Positions 19,087 through 27,485 of a DNA stretch of 64,000 nt are shown here, one piece after another (the stretch's first letter is position 1; every line of letters starts with the position of its first letter). The stretch covers positions 105,583 to 169,582 of the forward strand of contig NZ_JACRSY010000005.1 in NCBI RefSeq assembly GCF_014384995.1. Direction: 5' to 3'. The position numbers and the translations under genes were made by a program. The notes under the pieces were generated by a model, which saw only the letters and a list, made by a program, of their open reading frames with translations, searched no databases and was not told the DNA's origin. The DNA comes from Zhenhengia yiwuensis (GTDB lineage: Bacteria; Bacillota; Clostridia; Lachnospirales; Cellulosilyticaceae).

Positions 19087-19116
19087 GCCGCACCTCCTAC
19101 TTACTTCCTATACTTA

Positions 19117-19629
19117 TTATACTCTATTAGTGCTATGCTCTGGCATGGCACACTCTGATGCACTCCCTTTTAAGATTCCAATTCCATGTTCCAGGCTATC
19201 TAGTATACTCTCTAGATTTTCACGTACTGCCTTTGGGCTACCTGGTAAGTTCACAATAAGCGTATCCCGACGAATGCCTGCTACACTGCGGCTTAACATG
19301 GCTCTTGGTGTAATTTGAAGACTATAGTAACGCATAGCCTCTGGTATACCAGGTACTTGCTTTTCTATAATATCAAGGGTTGCTTCAGGTGTGCAGTCTC
19401 TTTTTGAAAAGCCTGTCCCACCTGTTGTTAAGATTAAATCGACATGCCTTGTATCACACCAAGTCTTCATCTTTTGACTAAGCTGTTCTCTTTCATCTGG
19501 CAAAATCACATAGTCTATGACTTGCCAACCCTTAGCAGTTACCATTTCCTTAATGACTTCGCCGCTTCTATCTTCTCTTTCACCTTTAGAACCTTTATCA
19601 CTGGCGGTAATAATGCCTACTTTAATCAT
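19117..19629 (-). CDS. mog: molybdopterin adenylyltransferase-type protein (MogA/MoaB family)
   Basis: 170 residues of the MoCF_biosynth fold, with LTTGGTGFSKRDCTPEAT as the diagnostic Mg-MPT binding loop and NLPGSPKAVRENL near the C-terminus. It adenylates molybdopterin before metal insertion by MoeA. It overlaps the 3' end of the MOSC gene by 8 bp, so the two are coupled. Confidence 0.9.
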   Translation of the reverse strand: MIKVGIITASDKGSKGEREDRSGEVIKEMVTAKGWQVIDYVILPDEREQLSQKMKTWCDTRHVDLILTTGGTGFSKRDCTPEATLDIIEKQVPGIPEAMRYYSLQITPRAMLSRSVAGIRRDTLIVNLPGSPKAVRENLESILDSLEHGIGILKGSASECAMPEHSTNRV

Positions 19630-20059
19630 TTTCGATCATCCTCATTTCGTCACCTACTTTAATAGTGCCCCCATGAATAACGCGTGCAAATACACCTTCT
19701 CTTGGCATAATGCAGTCTCCTACTTGATAATAGATTTGGCAATGATGGTGACACTGTTTACCTATTTGTGTCATTTCTAAAATCACATCATTGCACTGAA
19801 AACGTGTTCCTACTGGTAAATGCTTAAAGTCAAACCCTTTTACAATAAGGTTCTCACCAAAAGCACCTGGTCCTACCTTGGCACCTCTTTCTTTAAAAGC
19901 TTCAATTTGCTCATGACTAATGAGGCTGACTTGACGGTGCCATTTCCCTGCATGGGCATCCTTTTCAATGCCGAAGTCCTCTATAAAGTTACCTTCTTCA
20001 ATATTAATCTTTTGTGTACCTCGTTTTTCACTAATACATAGTGCCATCACTTCTCCCAT
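19622..20059 (-). CDS. MOSC domain protein
   Basis: 145 residues covering one MOSC domain (the C-terminal domain of molybdenum cofactor sulfurase). It carries the conserved segment GAFGENLIVKGFDF and Cys residues in the later part (GKQCHHHCQIYY). Small MOSC proteins are thought to bind or carry Moco or sulfur; in clostridia they often sit next to mog and moaC as here. The exact function is not defined. Confidence 0.88.
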   Translation of the reverse strand: MGEVMALCISEKRGTQKINIEEGNFIEDFGIEKDAHAGKWHRQVSLISHEQIEAFKERGAKVGPGAFGENLIVKGFDFKHLPVGTRFQCNDVILEMTQIGKQCHHHCQIYYQVGDCIMPREGVFARVIHGGTIKVGDEMRMIEND

Positions 20060-20060
20060 G

Positions 20061-21038
20061 TCAACCTCCTATTTGTGCCATGATTTTATCTTCGTCTTCT
20101 TCCCTAGGTGCATCACCAAAATGATGTTTTTCTGGTTTGTAATGAATAGCTTCTCCTATAAGCCTGGTTAGTTCTTCCTGGCTAATACCACTTCTTAATA
20201 AGTGTTTCACATCAAGTCCTGCTTTAGAGTGTAAGCAAAGCTTTAAGAAACCATCTGCTGTTAAGCGGATGCGGTTACATGCATCGCAGAAACACTCACT
20301 CACTGCACTAATAAAGCCAATCTTACCTTTAAAGCCCTCTATCTCCCAATACTGAGCAGGGCCATTGCCTAGTTTGCCTTTATAAGGCTTAAGTATACCA
20401 AACTTCTCTTCAAGTATAGCTATAATCTCTTCTTTACCTATACGCTCAAACTGTTTACCAAGTCCAATAGGCATAAGCTCAATAAAGCGTACATGAATAG
20501 CATCATGCTGAGCTAATTGAGCAAGAGCGCAAATAGCTTCTTCATTTAGATGTTTAGCGACTAAGGCATTAACTTTCACCCTTTTTAGGTCACTATGGGC
20601 TGCCTTATGAATAGCTGCTAATACCTTATCTAAACCGTCTACCTTTGTAATTTCCTTAAAATGCTTTGGGTCTAAAGTATCTAAACTAATATTAATCTGA
20701 CTAATACCAGCTTCTATTAAATCCTCTAACTGCTTTTCTAAGAGGAGCCCATTCGTCGTAAGTGTAATTTCTTCAATACCTTCTACAGCTTTAATCTGTC
20801 TCACTAAACTTACAAAGTCAGGTCTTACTAAAGGCTCACCACCTGTTAACTTAATCTTTTTAATACCCAGTTTGGCTGCACTTTTGCATACTTTTATAAT
20901 CTCCTCAAAGCTTAGTACTTCTTCCTTTTCTAAGCATGAGATGTCGCCCTCAGGCATACAATAGACACATTTTAGATTACATCTGTCTGTAACAGAAATT
21001 CTTAAGTAATCTATAGATCTATGTTTTCCATCTTCCAT
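20061..21038 (-). CDS. moaA: GTP 3',8-cyclase
   Basis: About 325 residues of the radical SAM family. The N-terminal SAM cluster is CNLKCVYC, with MPEG following; the C-terminal second cluster ligands lie in ECFCDACNRIRLT and CLHSK; the protein ends in IGG, the C-terminal GG motif needed by MoaA. It makes 3',8-cyclo-7,8-dihydro-GTP, the first Moco precursor. ATG 21038 is chosen because GGAGGAG lies 6 bases upstream; the longer frame would need a TTG inside that site. Confidence 0.95.
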   Translation of the reverse strand: MEDGKHRSIDYLRISVTDRCNLKCVYCMPEGDISCLEKEEVLSFEEIIKVCKSAAKLGIKKIKLTGGEPLVRPDFVSLVRQIKAVEGIEEITLTTNGLLLEKQLEDLIEAGISQINISLDTLDPKHFKEITKVDGLDKVLAAIHKAAHSDLKRVKVNALVAKHLNEEAICALAQLAQHDAIHVRFIELMPIGLGKQFERIGKEEIIAILEEKFGILKPYKGKLGNGPAQYWEIEGFKGKIGFISAVSECFCDACNRIRLTADGFLKLCLHSKAGLDVKHLLRSGISQEELTRLIGEAIHYKPEKHHFGDAPREEDEDKIMAQIGG

Positions 21039-21067
21039 CAGCTTCTCCTCCAATCTTTCTAGATTTT

Positions 21068-21589
21068 TTAGTTAAGAGGAGATAATATTTTCTCCTTGAT
21101 AATCTCTAAAACGCCCTCTATATCATTTAAGCCTATAAGAGGCACGCTGGTTTCTAATGGAACATCTGTTACAATGGCTAACAAAGTTTCAGGGTCACAT
21201 ACGCTTTCTTTAGACCTAGCACTTCTTACTACCTCTATTTTAGGAAAAGCAGAATATTTCATCCCCTCCAAAATAACAATATCCATATCTTTCTGATAGG
21301 CTATCATTTTTTCAATAGAAGGTTCTTCATGCTCCTGTACCATCATCATCTTGGTCTTAGAATAGACAATAACATTCTTAGCCCCTGCCGCTTTATGTCT
21401 GTAGCTATCCGTTCCTTCATGGTCAGCCACAAACTCATGTCCATCATGTTTGATCACACCTACTTTGTATCCTAACTGAGTTAATCTTGTTACAAGCTGC
21501 TCCACTAAAGTGGTTTTACCTGAGTTTTTAATACCACTTACAGCAAAAACTTTAGGCTTCTTCTCTTTTATAGTGTCCACTTTTACCAC
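21068..21589 (-). CDS. mobB: molybdopterin-guanine dinucleotide biosynthesis adaptor protein
   Basis: 173-residue P-loop GTPase with Walker A GIKNSGKTTLVEQL near residue 20, which assists MobA in MGD formation. It likely starts at a GTG (21589 or 21580) and overlaps the end of moaC by about 30 bp, implying translational coupling. Its presence supports a bis-MGD enzyme as the end user. Confidence 0.9.
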   Translation of the reverse strand: MVKVDTIKEKKPKVFAVSGIKNSGKTTLVEQLVTRLTQLGYKVGVIKHDGHEFVADHEGTDSYRHKAAGAKNVIVYSKTKMMMVQEHEEPSIEKMIAYQKDMDIVILEGMKYSAFPKIEVVRSARSKESVCDPETLLAIVTDVPLETSVPLIGLNDIEGVLEIIKEKILSPLN

Positions 21590-22037
21590 CTTGCTTTTCT
21601 ATAAGACGAACATTTGTAATCTCCATCCCTTTATCCATAGCTTTGCACATATCATAAATCGTAAGAAGTGCTAAGTTTACACCTGTTAAGGCTTCCATTT
21701 CCACGCCTGTCTGTCCACTTACTTTAACAATGCAGCATGCTTCAATACTTAAAGTCTCTGGATGCATGGTAAAGTCTACTGTGCATTTAGAAATCATAAG
21801 AGAATGGCACATTGGGATAAGGTCTGATGTTTTCTTCGCTCCCATAATGCCTGCTATTCTTGCTACACCTAATACATCGCCTTTTTTAGCTGTTCCATTT
21901 GAAATAGCATCATATACAGCTTGATTCACCTGAATACTGCCTCTTGCCTCGGCAATACGTGTTGTCACTGCCTTTTCGGAAACATCCACCATAACGGCAT
22001 TTCCTGATGCATCAAAATGTGTTAATCTATCATCCAT
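21552..22037 (-). CDS. moaC: cyclic pyranopterin monophosphate synthase
   Basis: 161 residues from ATG 22037 (AAAAGGTG upstream; a GTG 9 bases earlier lies in that site). The conserved segments MCHSLMISKC and VEMEALTGVNLALLTIYDMC hold the active-site residues. It converts the MoaA product to cyclic pyranopterin monophosphate. The moaD/moaE genes for the next step are not in this window. Confidence 0.94.
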   Translation of the reverse strand: MDDRLTHFDASGNAVMVDVSEKAVTTRIAEARGSIQVNQAVYDAISNGTAKKGDVLGVARIAGIMGAKKTSDLIPMCHSLMISKCTVDFTMHPETLSIEACCIVKVSGQTGVEMEALTGVNLALLTIYDMCKAMDKGMEITNVRLIEKQGGKSGHYKREEA

Positions 22038-22103
22038 ATTTATCACCTTTTCTTTTATCTAGGCCTAATCGCTTACTTTTATTACGAACTTCTATTTTTT
22101 GTT

Positions 22104-23309
22104 TTATATTAAAACAACTTGAACCTTATCGCCTACTTCCAGTCCCTTCGTACCTGCTGGAATGTCAATAAGTGCATTGCATAGGCTCATGGTATAAAGA
22201 GAACCTGAAGCATGATTGTTATGATTAAGTGTTACTTTTCCATTTTCAAAAGAAGCACGTATAAAACGTCTCTTTGGACTATGCTTTAGAAAGACACTTG
22301 CCATCTGCCCTTCCGTATAAAGAGGCTGAATGCTCTTATCCCCAGAAAGATGGGCTAAAAGTGGTCTAATGAGAAGCTCAAAGTTTGCCAGTGCAGCAAA
22401 GGGATTACCTGATAGCCCTACAAGTAGTTTATCTCTATACAAGGCCGCTAGTACGGGTGTCCCTGGCTGCATAGCTATACGCCAAAATAGTCTTTTAGCC
22501 TCTAGTAGTTTAATCACTTCATGCATAATATCCTTCTTCCCTACAGATACACCACCTGTAGTGACCATAAGGTCTACTTCATTCCAATGCTTTTCTAATA
22601 CATGGGCTACTTGCTCCGCTGTATCTTCGCTCATTCTAAAGACGTGTACCTCTATACCTAATGCTGTAGCCTTTGCCTCTAGCATGACTTCATTAGCATT
22701 ATAAATCTTACCTGGTTTTAAAGGTTGCCCTAAAGGTGTCAGCTCATCTCCTGTACATAAAAGTCCCATTTTAAGCTTTCTTCTTACTTCTACCTGCTCT
22801 ATACCCATACTGGCTAGAATGCCTAAAGTGACAGGTGAGAGCTTCTCGCCTTCCTGTAAAAGGGTTGTGCCTGCCTGAATATCTTCTCCTTGATAGCAGT
22901 AATTGGCATAAGGTTTAAGGGCTTTATAAAGCTTTACTTCCTTTTCACCTTCATCTGTATCTTCCTGTCTTAATACGCAGTCGCACCCTTTTGGAATAGG
23001 TGCACCTGTCATAATACGAACAGCTTCTTTATCTCCTACTTCTTCTGGGAAGTAATCTCCTGCACAGACTTCACCTACTACTTTTAAAGTAATAGGTGTA
23101 TCGATAGATGCTCCCTCACTATCAGCCGCCTTAAAGGCATAACCATCTAAAGGGGAACGGTCAAAAGGTGGATTGGAGATAGGTGCCTTATAGTCCCTGG
23201 CTAAAATACGTCCATTAGCCTGATTTAAAGGAAGCACCTCTACTTCCAAATGCACCCTACTTGCTGATCTTAAAAGGGTAATGGCCTCTTCTAAATTCAT
23301 TCCTACCAT
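22104..23309 (-). CDS. moeA: molybdopterin molybdenumtransferase
   Basis: 401 residues with the MoeA domain order: N-terminal domains I/II (motif PPFDRSPLDGYAF), the MoCF domain III with TTGGVSVGKKD, and C-terminal domain IV. It inserts molybdate into adenylated molybdopterin made by Mog. It starts 2 bp after the upstream gene's stop, with AAAGGAG 7 bases before ATG 23309. Confidence 0.95.
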   Translation of the reverse strand: MVGMNLEEAITLLRSASRVHLEVEVLPLNQANGRILARDYKAPISNPPFDRSPLDGYAFKAADSEGASIDTPITLKVVGEVCAGDYFPEEVGDKEAVRIMTGAPIPKGCDCVLRQEDTDEGEKEVKLYKALKPYANYCYQGEDIQAGTTLLQEGEKLSPVTLGILASMGIEQVEVRRKLKMGLLCTGDELTPLGQPLKPGKIYNANEVMLEAKATALGIEVHVFRMSEDTAEQVAHVLEKHWNEVDLMVTTGGVSVGKKDIMHEVIKLLEAKRLFWRIAMQPGTPVLAALYRDKLLVGLSGNPFAALANFELLIRPLLAHLSGDKSIQPLYTEGQMASVFLKHSPKRRFIRASFENGKVTLNHNNHASGSLYTMSLCNALIDIPAGTKGLEVGDKVQVVLI

Positions 23310-23311
23310 AC

Positions 23312-24337
23312 CTATTCTCCTTTACCAAAGGAGCAGTGTGGATAGACACAAGGTTTACATCCTGTACATAGTCCGCCGTGTCCTAATTTCACTAAGTCTT
23401 TCTTACTAAGCTTCTCGCCTGCCATAATACGTGGCAAGACTAGGTCAAATACTGTAGCCCCTGCATACATAACACAGCCCGGAAGCCCCATAACAGGAAT
23501 GTCCTCTCCGTAATAACCAAGTAAAAACATAGCGCCTGGCAACACTGGCGCACCATAAGAAATAATTTCAGCCCCTACCGCCTTAATAGCACTTGGCGTT
23601 ACATCATCAGGGTCTACGCTCATACCGCCTGTGCAAATAATCATATCCGCACCTTGTGCTAAGAAGTCCTCTATAGCCTCTGTAATCCTTTCGATTTTGT
23701 CATCTACAATACGTTGCCCTAAAACCTCTGCGCCAAATGGCTCTAACTTTTTACGAATAACTGGGCCAAAGGCATCTTGGATACGCCCTTTATACACTTC
23801 ACTACCTGTTGTAACAATGCCTACCTTTTTATGCTGAAAAGGTAGAATTTGAAGAAGTGGCTTATGCCCTGCTACTCTTTTTACTTCTTCCATCACTTCT
23901 TTTTCTATTAAAAGTGGAATAACTCTTGTACCCGCCAGTTTTTCTCCTGCTTTTACAGCTAAGTTGGTATGACGCGTCGCAATCATGACTTGATCAATGC
24001 TATTAATCTCTATAAGCCTTTCAGTATCTACCTTAAAAAGCCCATCACATGTGGCAATGGCCTCTATCTTTCCTTCCCTCACCTCAGATGGCTTAATATG
24101 TTCATTGTGACAAATGCCATATAAAATCTCAGCAGCCTCATTTTCATGAAGCATGTTCTCATCTTTTTCCCAAATATATAAATGTTCCTTACCAATGGAG
24201 AGTAAAACAGGAATATCCTCCGCCTTAACTACATGGCCTTTCTTAAAAGCTACACCTTTTGTGACATCTTTAATAATTTGCGTAATATCATGACAAAGTA
24301 CATGACCTACTGCATCTTCTGTACGAATCTGTTTCAC
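23312..24337 (-). CDS. molybdopterin-binding MoeA-like protein with cysteine-rich tail
   Basis: 341 residues. It has the MoCF_biosynth domain (VGIVTTGSEVYKGRI and IICTGGMSVDPDD) but lacks the usual MoeA C-terminal domain, and it ends in a cysteine-rich tail (CTGCKPCVYPHCSFG) that may bind a metal. Proteins of this layout are common in clostridial Moco operons beside true moeA; their step is unsettled. It starts at GTG 24337 after AAAGGAGG and leads the ten-gene minus-strand operon down to modC. Confidence 0.85.
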   Translation of the reverse strand: MKQIRTEDAVGHVLCHDITQIIKDVTKGVAFKKGHVVKAEDIPVLLSIGKEHLYIWEKDENMLHENEAAEILYGICHNEHIKPSEVREGKIEAIATCDGLFKVDTERLIEINSIDQVMIATRHTNLAVKAGEKLAGTRVIPLLIEKEVMEEVKRVAGHKPLLQILPFQHKKVGIVTTGSEVYKGRIQDAFGPVIRKKLEPFGAEVLGQRIVDDKIERITEAIEDFLAQGADMIICTGGMSVDPDDVTPSAIKAVGAEIISYGAPVLPGAMFLLGYYGEDIPVMGLPGCVMYAGATVFDLVLPRIMAGEKLSKKDLVKLGHGGLCTGCKPCVYPHCSFGKGE

Positions 24338-24512
24338 CTTGTTTACCTCCTTTATATATCAAGGACTATAATACGTTAATGATTGTTAAAAAATATACTA
24401 TCTCCATTTTACTCTATCTTTTCATTTCTTTCCGTAATAAATATCACACTTTCTTAGGCTTATGTTGTACCTATCTCTAAAAGCCAATACACTTTTCTAT
24501 CATTTTAAGCAA

Positions 24513-24549
24513 AAAAAGATGACGCCTATTATTTAGACATCATCTTTTT
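24513..24549. terminator. terminator-like hairpin
   Basis: AAAAAGATGA pairs with TCATCTTTTT across 17 bases, with A and T runs on both sides. It lies between the Moco operon and the candidate RNA at 24.6 kb; which transcript it ends is unclear. Confidence 0.5.
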
Positions 24550-24573
24550 ACTTATTTATTTCTGTTACTAAGA

Positions 24574-24591
24574 TTACCATTTTTATGGTAA
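24574..24591. promoter_or_regulatory. inverted repeat TTACCAT-TTTT-ATGGTAA
   Basis: A perfect 7-bp dyad sits about 20 bp upstream of a TATAAT hexamer (24609-24614) that may be the -10 of the structured RNA described next. It could be an operator; there is no direct evidence for a regulator. Confidence 0.3.
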
Positions 24592-24614
24592 CTAGTTTCA
24601 TCTTATGTTATAAT

Positions 24615-24845
24615 CTAGACTACAATTTCATAGTTTGAGCGGGCTACTGGTATCACTTGCGGGTTCTTTTCTATTAACACTTTTAACATTTATAGTGTTG
24701 CTTATTGAAAAAATCACAAAAAAATAGTAGCCCTCTTCTGCAATGATGTGCTACTATTTTTCATCTAAACTAAATAGTGATACCAGTTGCCTAAACAACT
24801 TAAATTGTACTAAGAAGAATGTTACCAGCATTCTTCTTTTTTATT
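24615..24845 (+). ncRNA. candidate structured non-coding RNA with its own terminator
   Basis: There is no plausible gene here. A 16-nt closing stem (24642-24657 with 24776-24791; 15 of 16 pairs) encloses two hairpins: AACACT/AGTGTT (24676-24699) and AAAAATAGTAG/CTACTATTTTT (24720-24761). This would form a three-way junction. A classic terminator follows (AAGAAGAATG at 24812 with CATTCTTCTT at 24829, then T6). A TATAAT hexamer lies at 24609-24614. The polarity of the T-run gives the plus strand. I do not recognise the family; 6S RNA is worth testing. Confidence 0.5.
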
Positions 24846-24882
24846 ACTTATATTATACCATTATTTCAATAGAAATAAACCC

Positions 24883-25395
24883 CTATTTATGTGCCATCCT
24901 TTCTCTAATCGCCCCCACCACTTTTTCTCTATATTCAGCTTGTCTCCAAGGAGCATTCATAATATGATCCATCATTTCCTGGGTGGGTACCCACTTAACC
25001 GCTTCTACCTCTTCCTCTTGAAGAACGCACGCATCTGCCTCAAAGTCTTTCTTTAAAAACCAAATATCGACAAAGCTTTGTTCCCTTTGAATACGTGTAA
25101 CGTACTCTAGTTCATCTAGTTCTAGGCTGATGCCAATCTCTTCTTCTACTTCTCTTAAGGCACCTAATCTGCTGTCTTCTCCTGAAGTTACTGCACCGCC
25201 TGTCGTATCCCATACACCTGGAAGGACTTCTTTTGTGCTAGATCTCTTTTGCATGAGGTACTCACCCTTGCTGTTTACAATATAAATATGTACAGCAAGC
25301 ATATATTCTCCTTCTGCTAGTGGCATACCTCTCTCTATGACACGCCCTGTTGGATTACCCTTCGCATCTAATATATCCCATAGTTCTTTTGCCAT
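24883..25395 (-). CDS. NUDIX hydrolase
   Basis: 170 residues. The Nudix box is readable as GGAVTSGEDSRLGALREVEEEIG (positions about 67-89; GX5EX7REVXEEIG with Glu metal ligands). The N-terminus and overall length resemble the IPP isomerase-like/YfcD branch of Nudix proteins, which act on nucleoside diphosphate-linked substrates. The substrate is unknown. It follows the dCMP deaminase gene by 15 bp, so the two are probably cotranscribed. Confidence 0.9.
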   Translation of the reverse strand: MAKELWDILDAKGNPTGRVIERGMPLAEGEYMLAVHIYIVNSKGEYLMQKRSSTKEVLPGVWDTTGGAVTSGEDSRLGALREVEEEIGISLELDELEYVTRIQREQSFVDIWFLKKDFEADACVLQEEEVEAVKWVPTQEMMDHIMNAPWRQAEYREKVVGAIRERMAHK

Positions 25396-25410
25396 TTTTA
25401 TAGTTCCTTT

Positions 25411-25920
25411 CTACTCTACGTCAAAATCGAGTTCGATCTTGCTTGTAGCGGTTTGAAGTCTTGTGAGTTTTACACCTGCTGCTTCAAACATACGCTTGGA
25501 TGCTTTAACGGCATCAGATTCAGCATACTTATCAGATAAATAAATAACCTCTCTAATCCCTGATTGAATAATCGCTTTACAGCATTCATTACAAGGGAAA
25601 AGTGCTACATAAAGTTTGGCACCTACTAAAGACTTACCTTGTGCATTTAAAATAGCATTCAGCTCTGCATGTACCACAAACGGATATTTTGTATCTAAAA
25701 AGTCCCCTTCTCGGCCCCAAGGAAAATGCTCATCCTCACATCCTATCGGTAACCCATTATACCCCACACTTAAAATGGTATTGGCTCTTGAACCTTCCAT
25801 CTGGTCACTACTTACGATACATGCACCTACTTGTGTACTTGGGTCCTTACTTCTTTTGGCTGCAAGAAGCGCAATCCCCATAAAATAATCATCCCATGAA
25901 ATGTAATCTTGTCTTTTCAT
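25411..25920 (-). CDS. deoxycytidylate deaminase family protein
   Basis: 169 residues of the zinc-dependent cytidine/dCMP deaminase family. The zinc site shows HAELNAI and FPCNECCKAI (His, Cys, Cys ligands and catalytic Glu). It probably converts dCMP to dUMP for thymidylate synthesis, as in ComEB/dCD. GTGGAGGATATAGA precedes the ATG. Confidence 0.9.
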   Translation of the reverse strand: MKRQDYISWDDYFMGIALLAAKRSKDPSTQVGACIVSSDQMEGSRANTILSVGYNGLPIGCEDEHFPWGREGDFLDTKYPFVVHAELNAILNAQGKSLVGAKLYVALFPCNECCKAIIQSGIREVIYLSDKYAESDAVKASKRMFEAAGVKLTRLQTATSKIELDFDVE

Positions 25921-26113
25921 TCTATATCCTCCACGCTTAACTTTTGTTACTTCTACTTTATCACAGTACCTAAAAAAAATGAATATCTATTTATACCAAA
26001 CACTTTATATTATCGTTTGCTAAAATCCAATCTTTTAATTATATTGTTTGAATTTATTATTGTTTTATCTTTTAACAAGTGTTATACTTGCCACAAAGGA
26101 GGTATCTACAAGC

Positions 26114-26641
26114 ATGTTGTTAAACCATTTTAAAGATCTCTTAGGGCAAAATTATTCTGTTGTAAAGATTACAGAGGACAATCTAAACGATGTACTAAAG
26201 CTTATGCAGGCCAATACTTATTACTACTCTCAAATCCCATTTCCTACGCCCTCCTTAGATACCTGCAGGAAAGATCTTACTGCCTTGCCGCCCAATACGG
26301 ATATGAAACAGAAGAACTATATAGCACTTTATAAAGGCCATGATTGTATGGCTATCCTAGATTATATCGAGTCCTATCCTAGTAAAGACATAGTATACTT
26401 AGGTCTATTTATGCTACATCCTGACTATCATCATCAAGGATTAGGTGAAAAGCTCATCCATATCTTTATAGAAAGTGCCAAAGCAAGCCATTTTTCTGGC
26501 ATTAATCTTGCTTGCTATGAAGTTAATACTATAGGCTATGCATTTTGGAAGAAGATAGGTTTTGTAACGGAGAAAGCATGTATCCGCCAGATAGATGGCG
26601 TCTCCTACGTCTTATTAGAAATGTATAAATCCTGTTTATAG
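26114..26641 (+). CDS. GNAT family N-acetyltransferase
   Basis: 175 residues from ATG 26114, which has AAAGGAGG 11 bases upstream; a longer in-frame reading from 26048 would put that site inside the gene. The acetyl-CoA loop reads HHQGLGEKLIHIF and the C-terminal VNTIGYAFWKKIGF motif is typical. The substrate is unknown. It is 30 bp upstream of the DUF2087 regulator gene. Confidence 0.88.
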   Translation: MLLNHFKDLLGQNYSVVKITEDNLNDVLKLMQANTYYYSQIPFPTPSLDTCRKDLTALPPNTDMKQKNYIALYKGHDCMAILDYIESYPSKDIVYLGLFMLHPDYHHQGLGEKLIHIFIESAKASHFSGINLACYEVNTIGYAFWKKIGFVTEKACIRQIDGVSYVLLEMYKSCL

Positions 26642-26671
26642 TCTATTTATAAGGAAAAGGAGGAACTCAAA

Positions 26672-27442
26672 ATGATTGAAAATCTTAATGAATTATTTTG
26701 GAATGCAGATTTAGAAACGATTAAACAAGGTTATATGGATAGAGAAACGGACTATGCTTGTATCATCTGTGGTGAAACTTTCACAAAAGGCCAAATCTAC
26801 TCTATAGACGGTAATCTTTACGATGCGCGTAAAACTGCCCAGCTGCATATTGCCAAGGAGCATGACTCTATGCTTCACTATATGCTAGGCATGAACACAA
26901 ACTTTTTAGGGATTACTGAAGTTCAAAAGCAATTTATTGAAATGCTTGCTACGGGCATAAGCGATAAGGAAATCGCCACTAAGCTGTCTATTAATCCCTC
27001 AACTGTACGCAATCACCGCTACAGACTGCGTGAGAAGGAAAAACAAGCCAAACTCTTCTTAGCTCTCATGCAACTTTTACAAGATGTACAAAATAAACCC
27101 CTTACAGTAGTGGGCGACTCTAAACTTCAGGAAACTTCTAAAACCGCCACCATGGTAGATGACAGGTATGATACAACAGAAGCTGAGAAGCAAAAAATCT
27201 TATCCACTTACTTTGATGAAGTAGGTAGACTTAAGAATTACCCCGCTAAAGAAAAACGTAAAATCATTGTCCTTAGTCACCTTAGCACACTCTTTAAAAA
27301 AGGTCGTTTCTACAGTGAGGCCGAAATCAACCGCACACTGGAACGTATCTATGACGATTACGTTACATTGCGCCGTGCCCTTATTGAATATGGTTTTATG
27401 GACCGTGTAGATGGTGGGGCGCAGTATTGGATTAAGGAATAA
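26672..27442 (+). CDS. DUF2087 transcriptional regulator with LuxR-type HTH
   Basis: 256 residues. The N-terminal part has a CIICGE...H possible zinc site (Cys28, Cys31), a central LuxR/sigma-4-like helix-turn-helix (LATGISDKEIATKLSINPST, about 93-112), and the C-terminal DUF2087 domain (about 180-256, with GRFYSEAEIN and RRALIEYGFMDR). DUF2087 is found in ArsR/GntR-like regulators. Targets are unknown; the adjacent acetyltransferase is the simplest candidate. Confidence 0.85.
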   Translation: MIENLNELFWNADLETIKQGYMDRETDYACIICGETFTKGQIYSIDGNLYDARKTAQLHIAKEHDSMLHYMLGMNTNFLGITEVQKQFIEMLATGISDKEIATKLSINPSTVRNHRYRLREKEKQAKLFLALMQLLQDVQNKPLTVVGDSKLQETSKTATMVDDRYDTTEAEKQKILSTYFDEVGRLKNYPAKEKRKIIVLSHLSTLFKKGRFYSEAEINRTLERIYDDYVTLRRALIEYGFMDRVDGGAQYWIKE

Positions 27443-27452
27443 GGGGCAATAA

Positions 27453-27485
27453 AATAAGGCCTGCCCATACGGGAGGCCCTTATTC
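27453..27485. terminator. bidirectional terminator between convergent genes
   Basis: AATAAGGCCT pairs with AGGCCCTTATT around a GCCCATACGGG core, between the convergent DUF2087 and C_GCAxxG_C_C genes. Confidence 0.7.

Noticed and set aside
24356..24372. AGGACTATAATAC near the Moco operon, similar to the special -10 element
   Set aside because: No CGGGGAATT sequence lies 19 nt upstream and the bases after AGGACTATA differ, so it is treated as chance.
24338..24420. Molybdenum cofactor riboswitch before the Moco operon
   Set aside because: The leader is AT-rich and short of the GC-rich conserved core expected for Moco RNAs; no matching stems were found.
24743..24967. 74-codon open frame on the plus strand
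   Set aside because: It crosses the candidate RNA, its terminator hairpin, and the end of the NUDIX gene on the other strand; no ribosome site.
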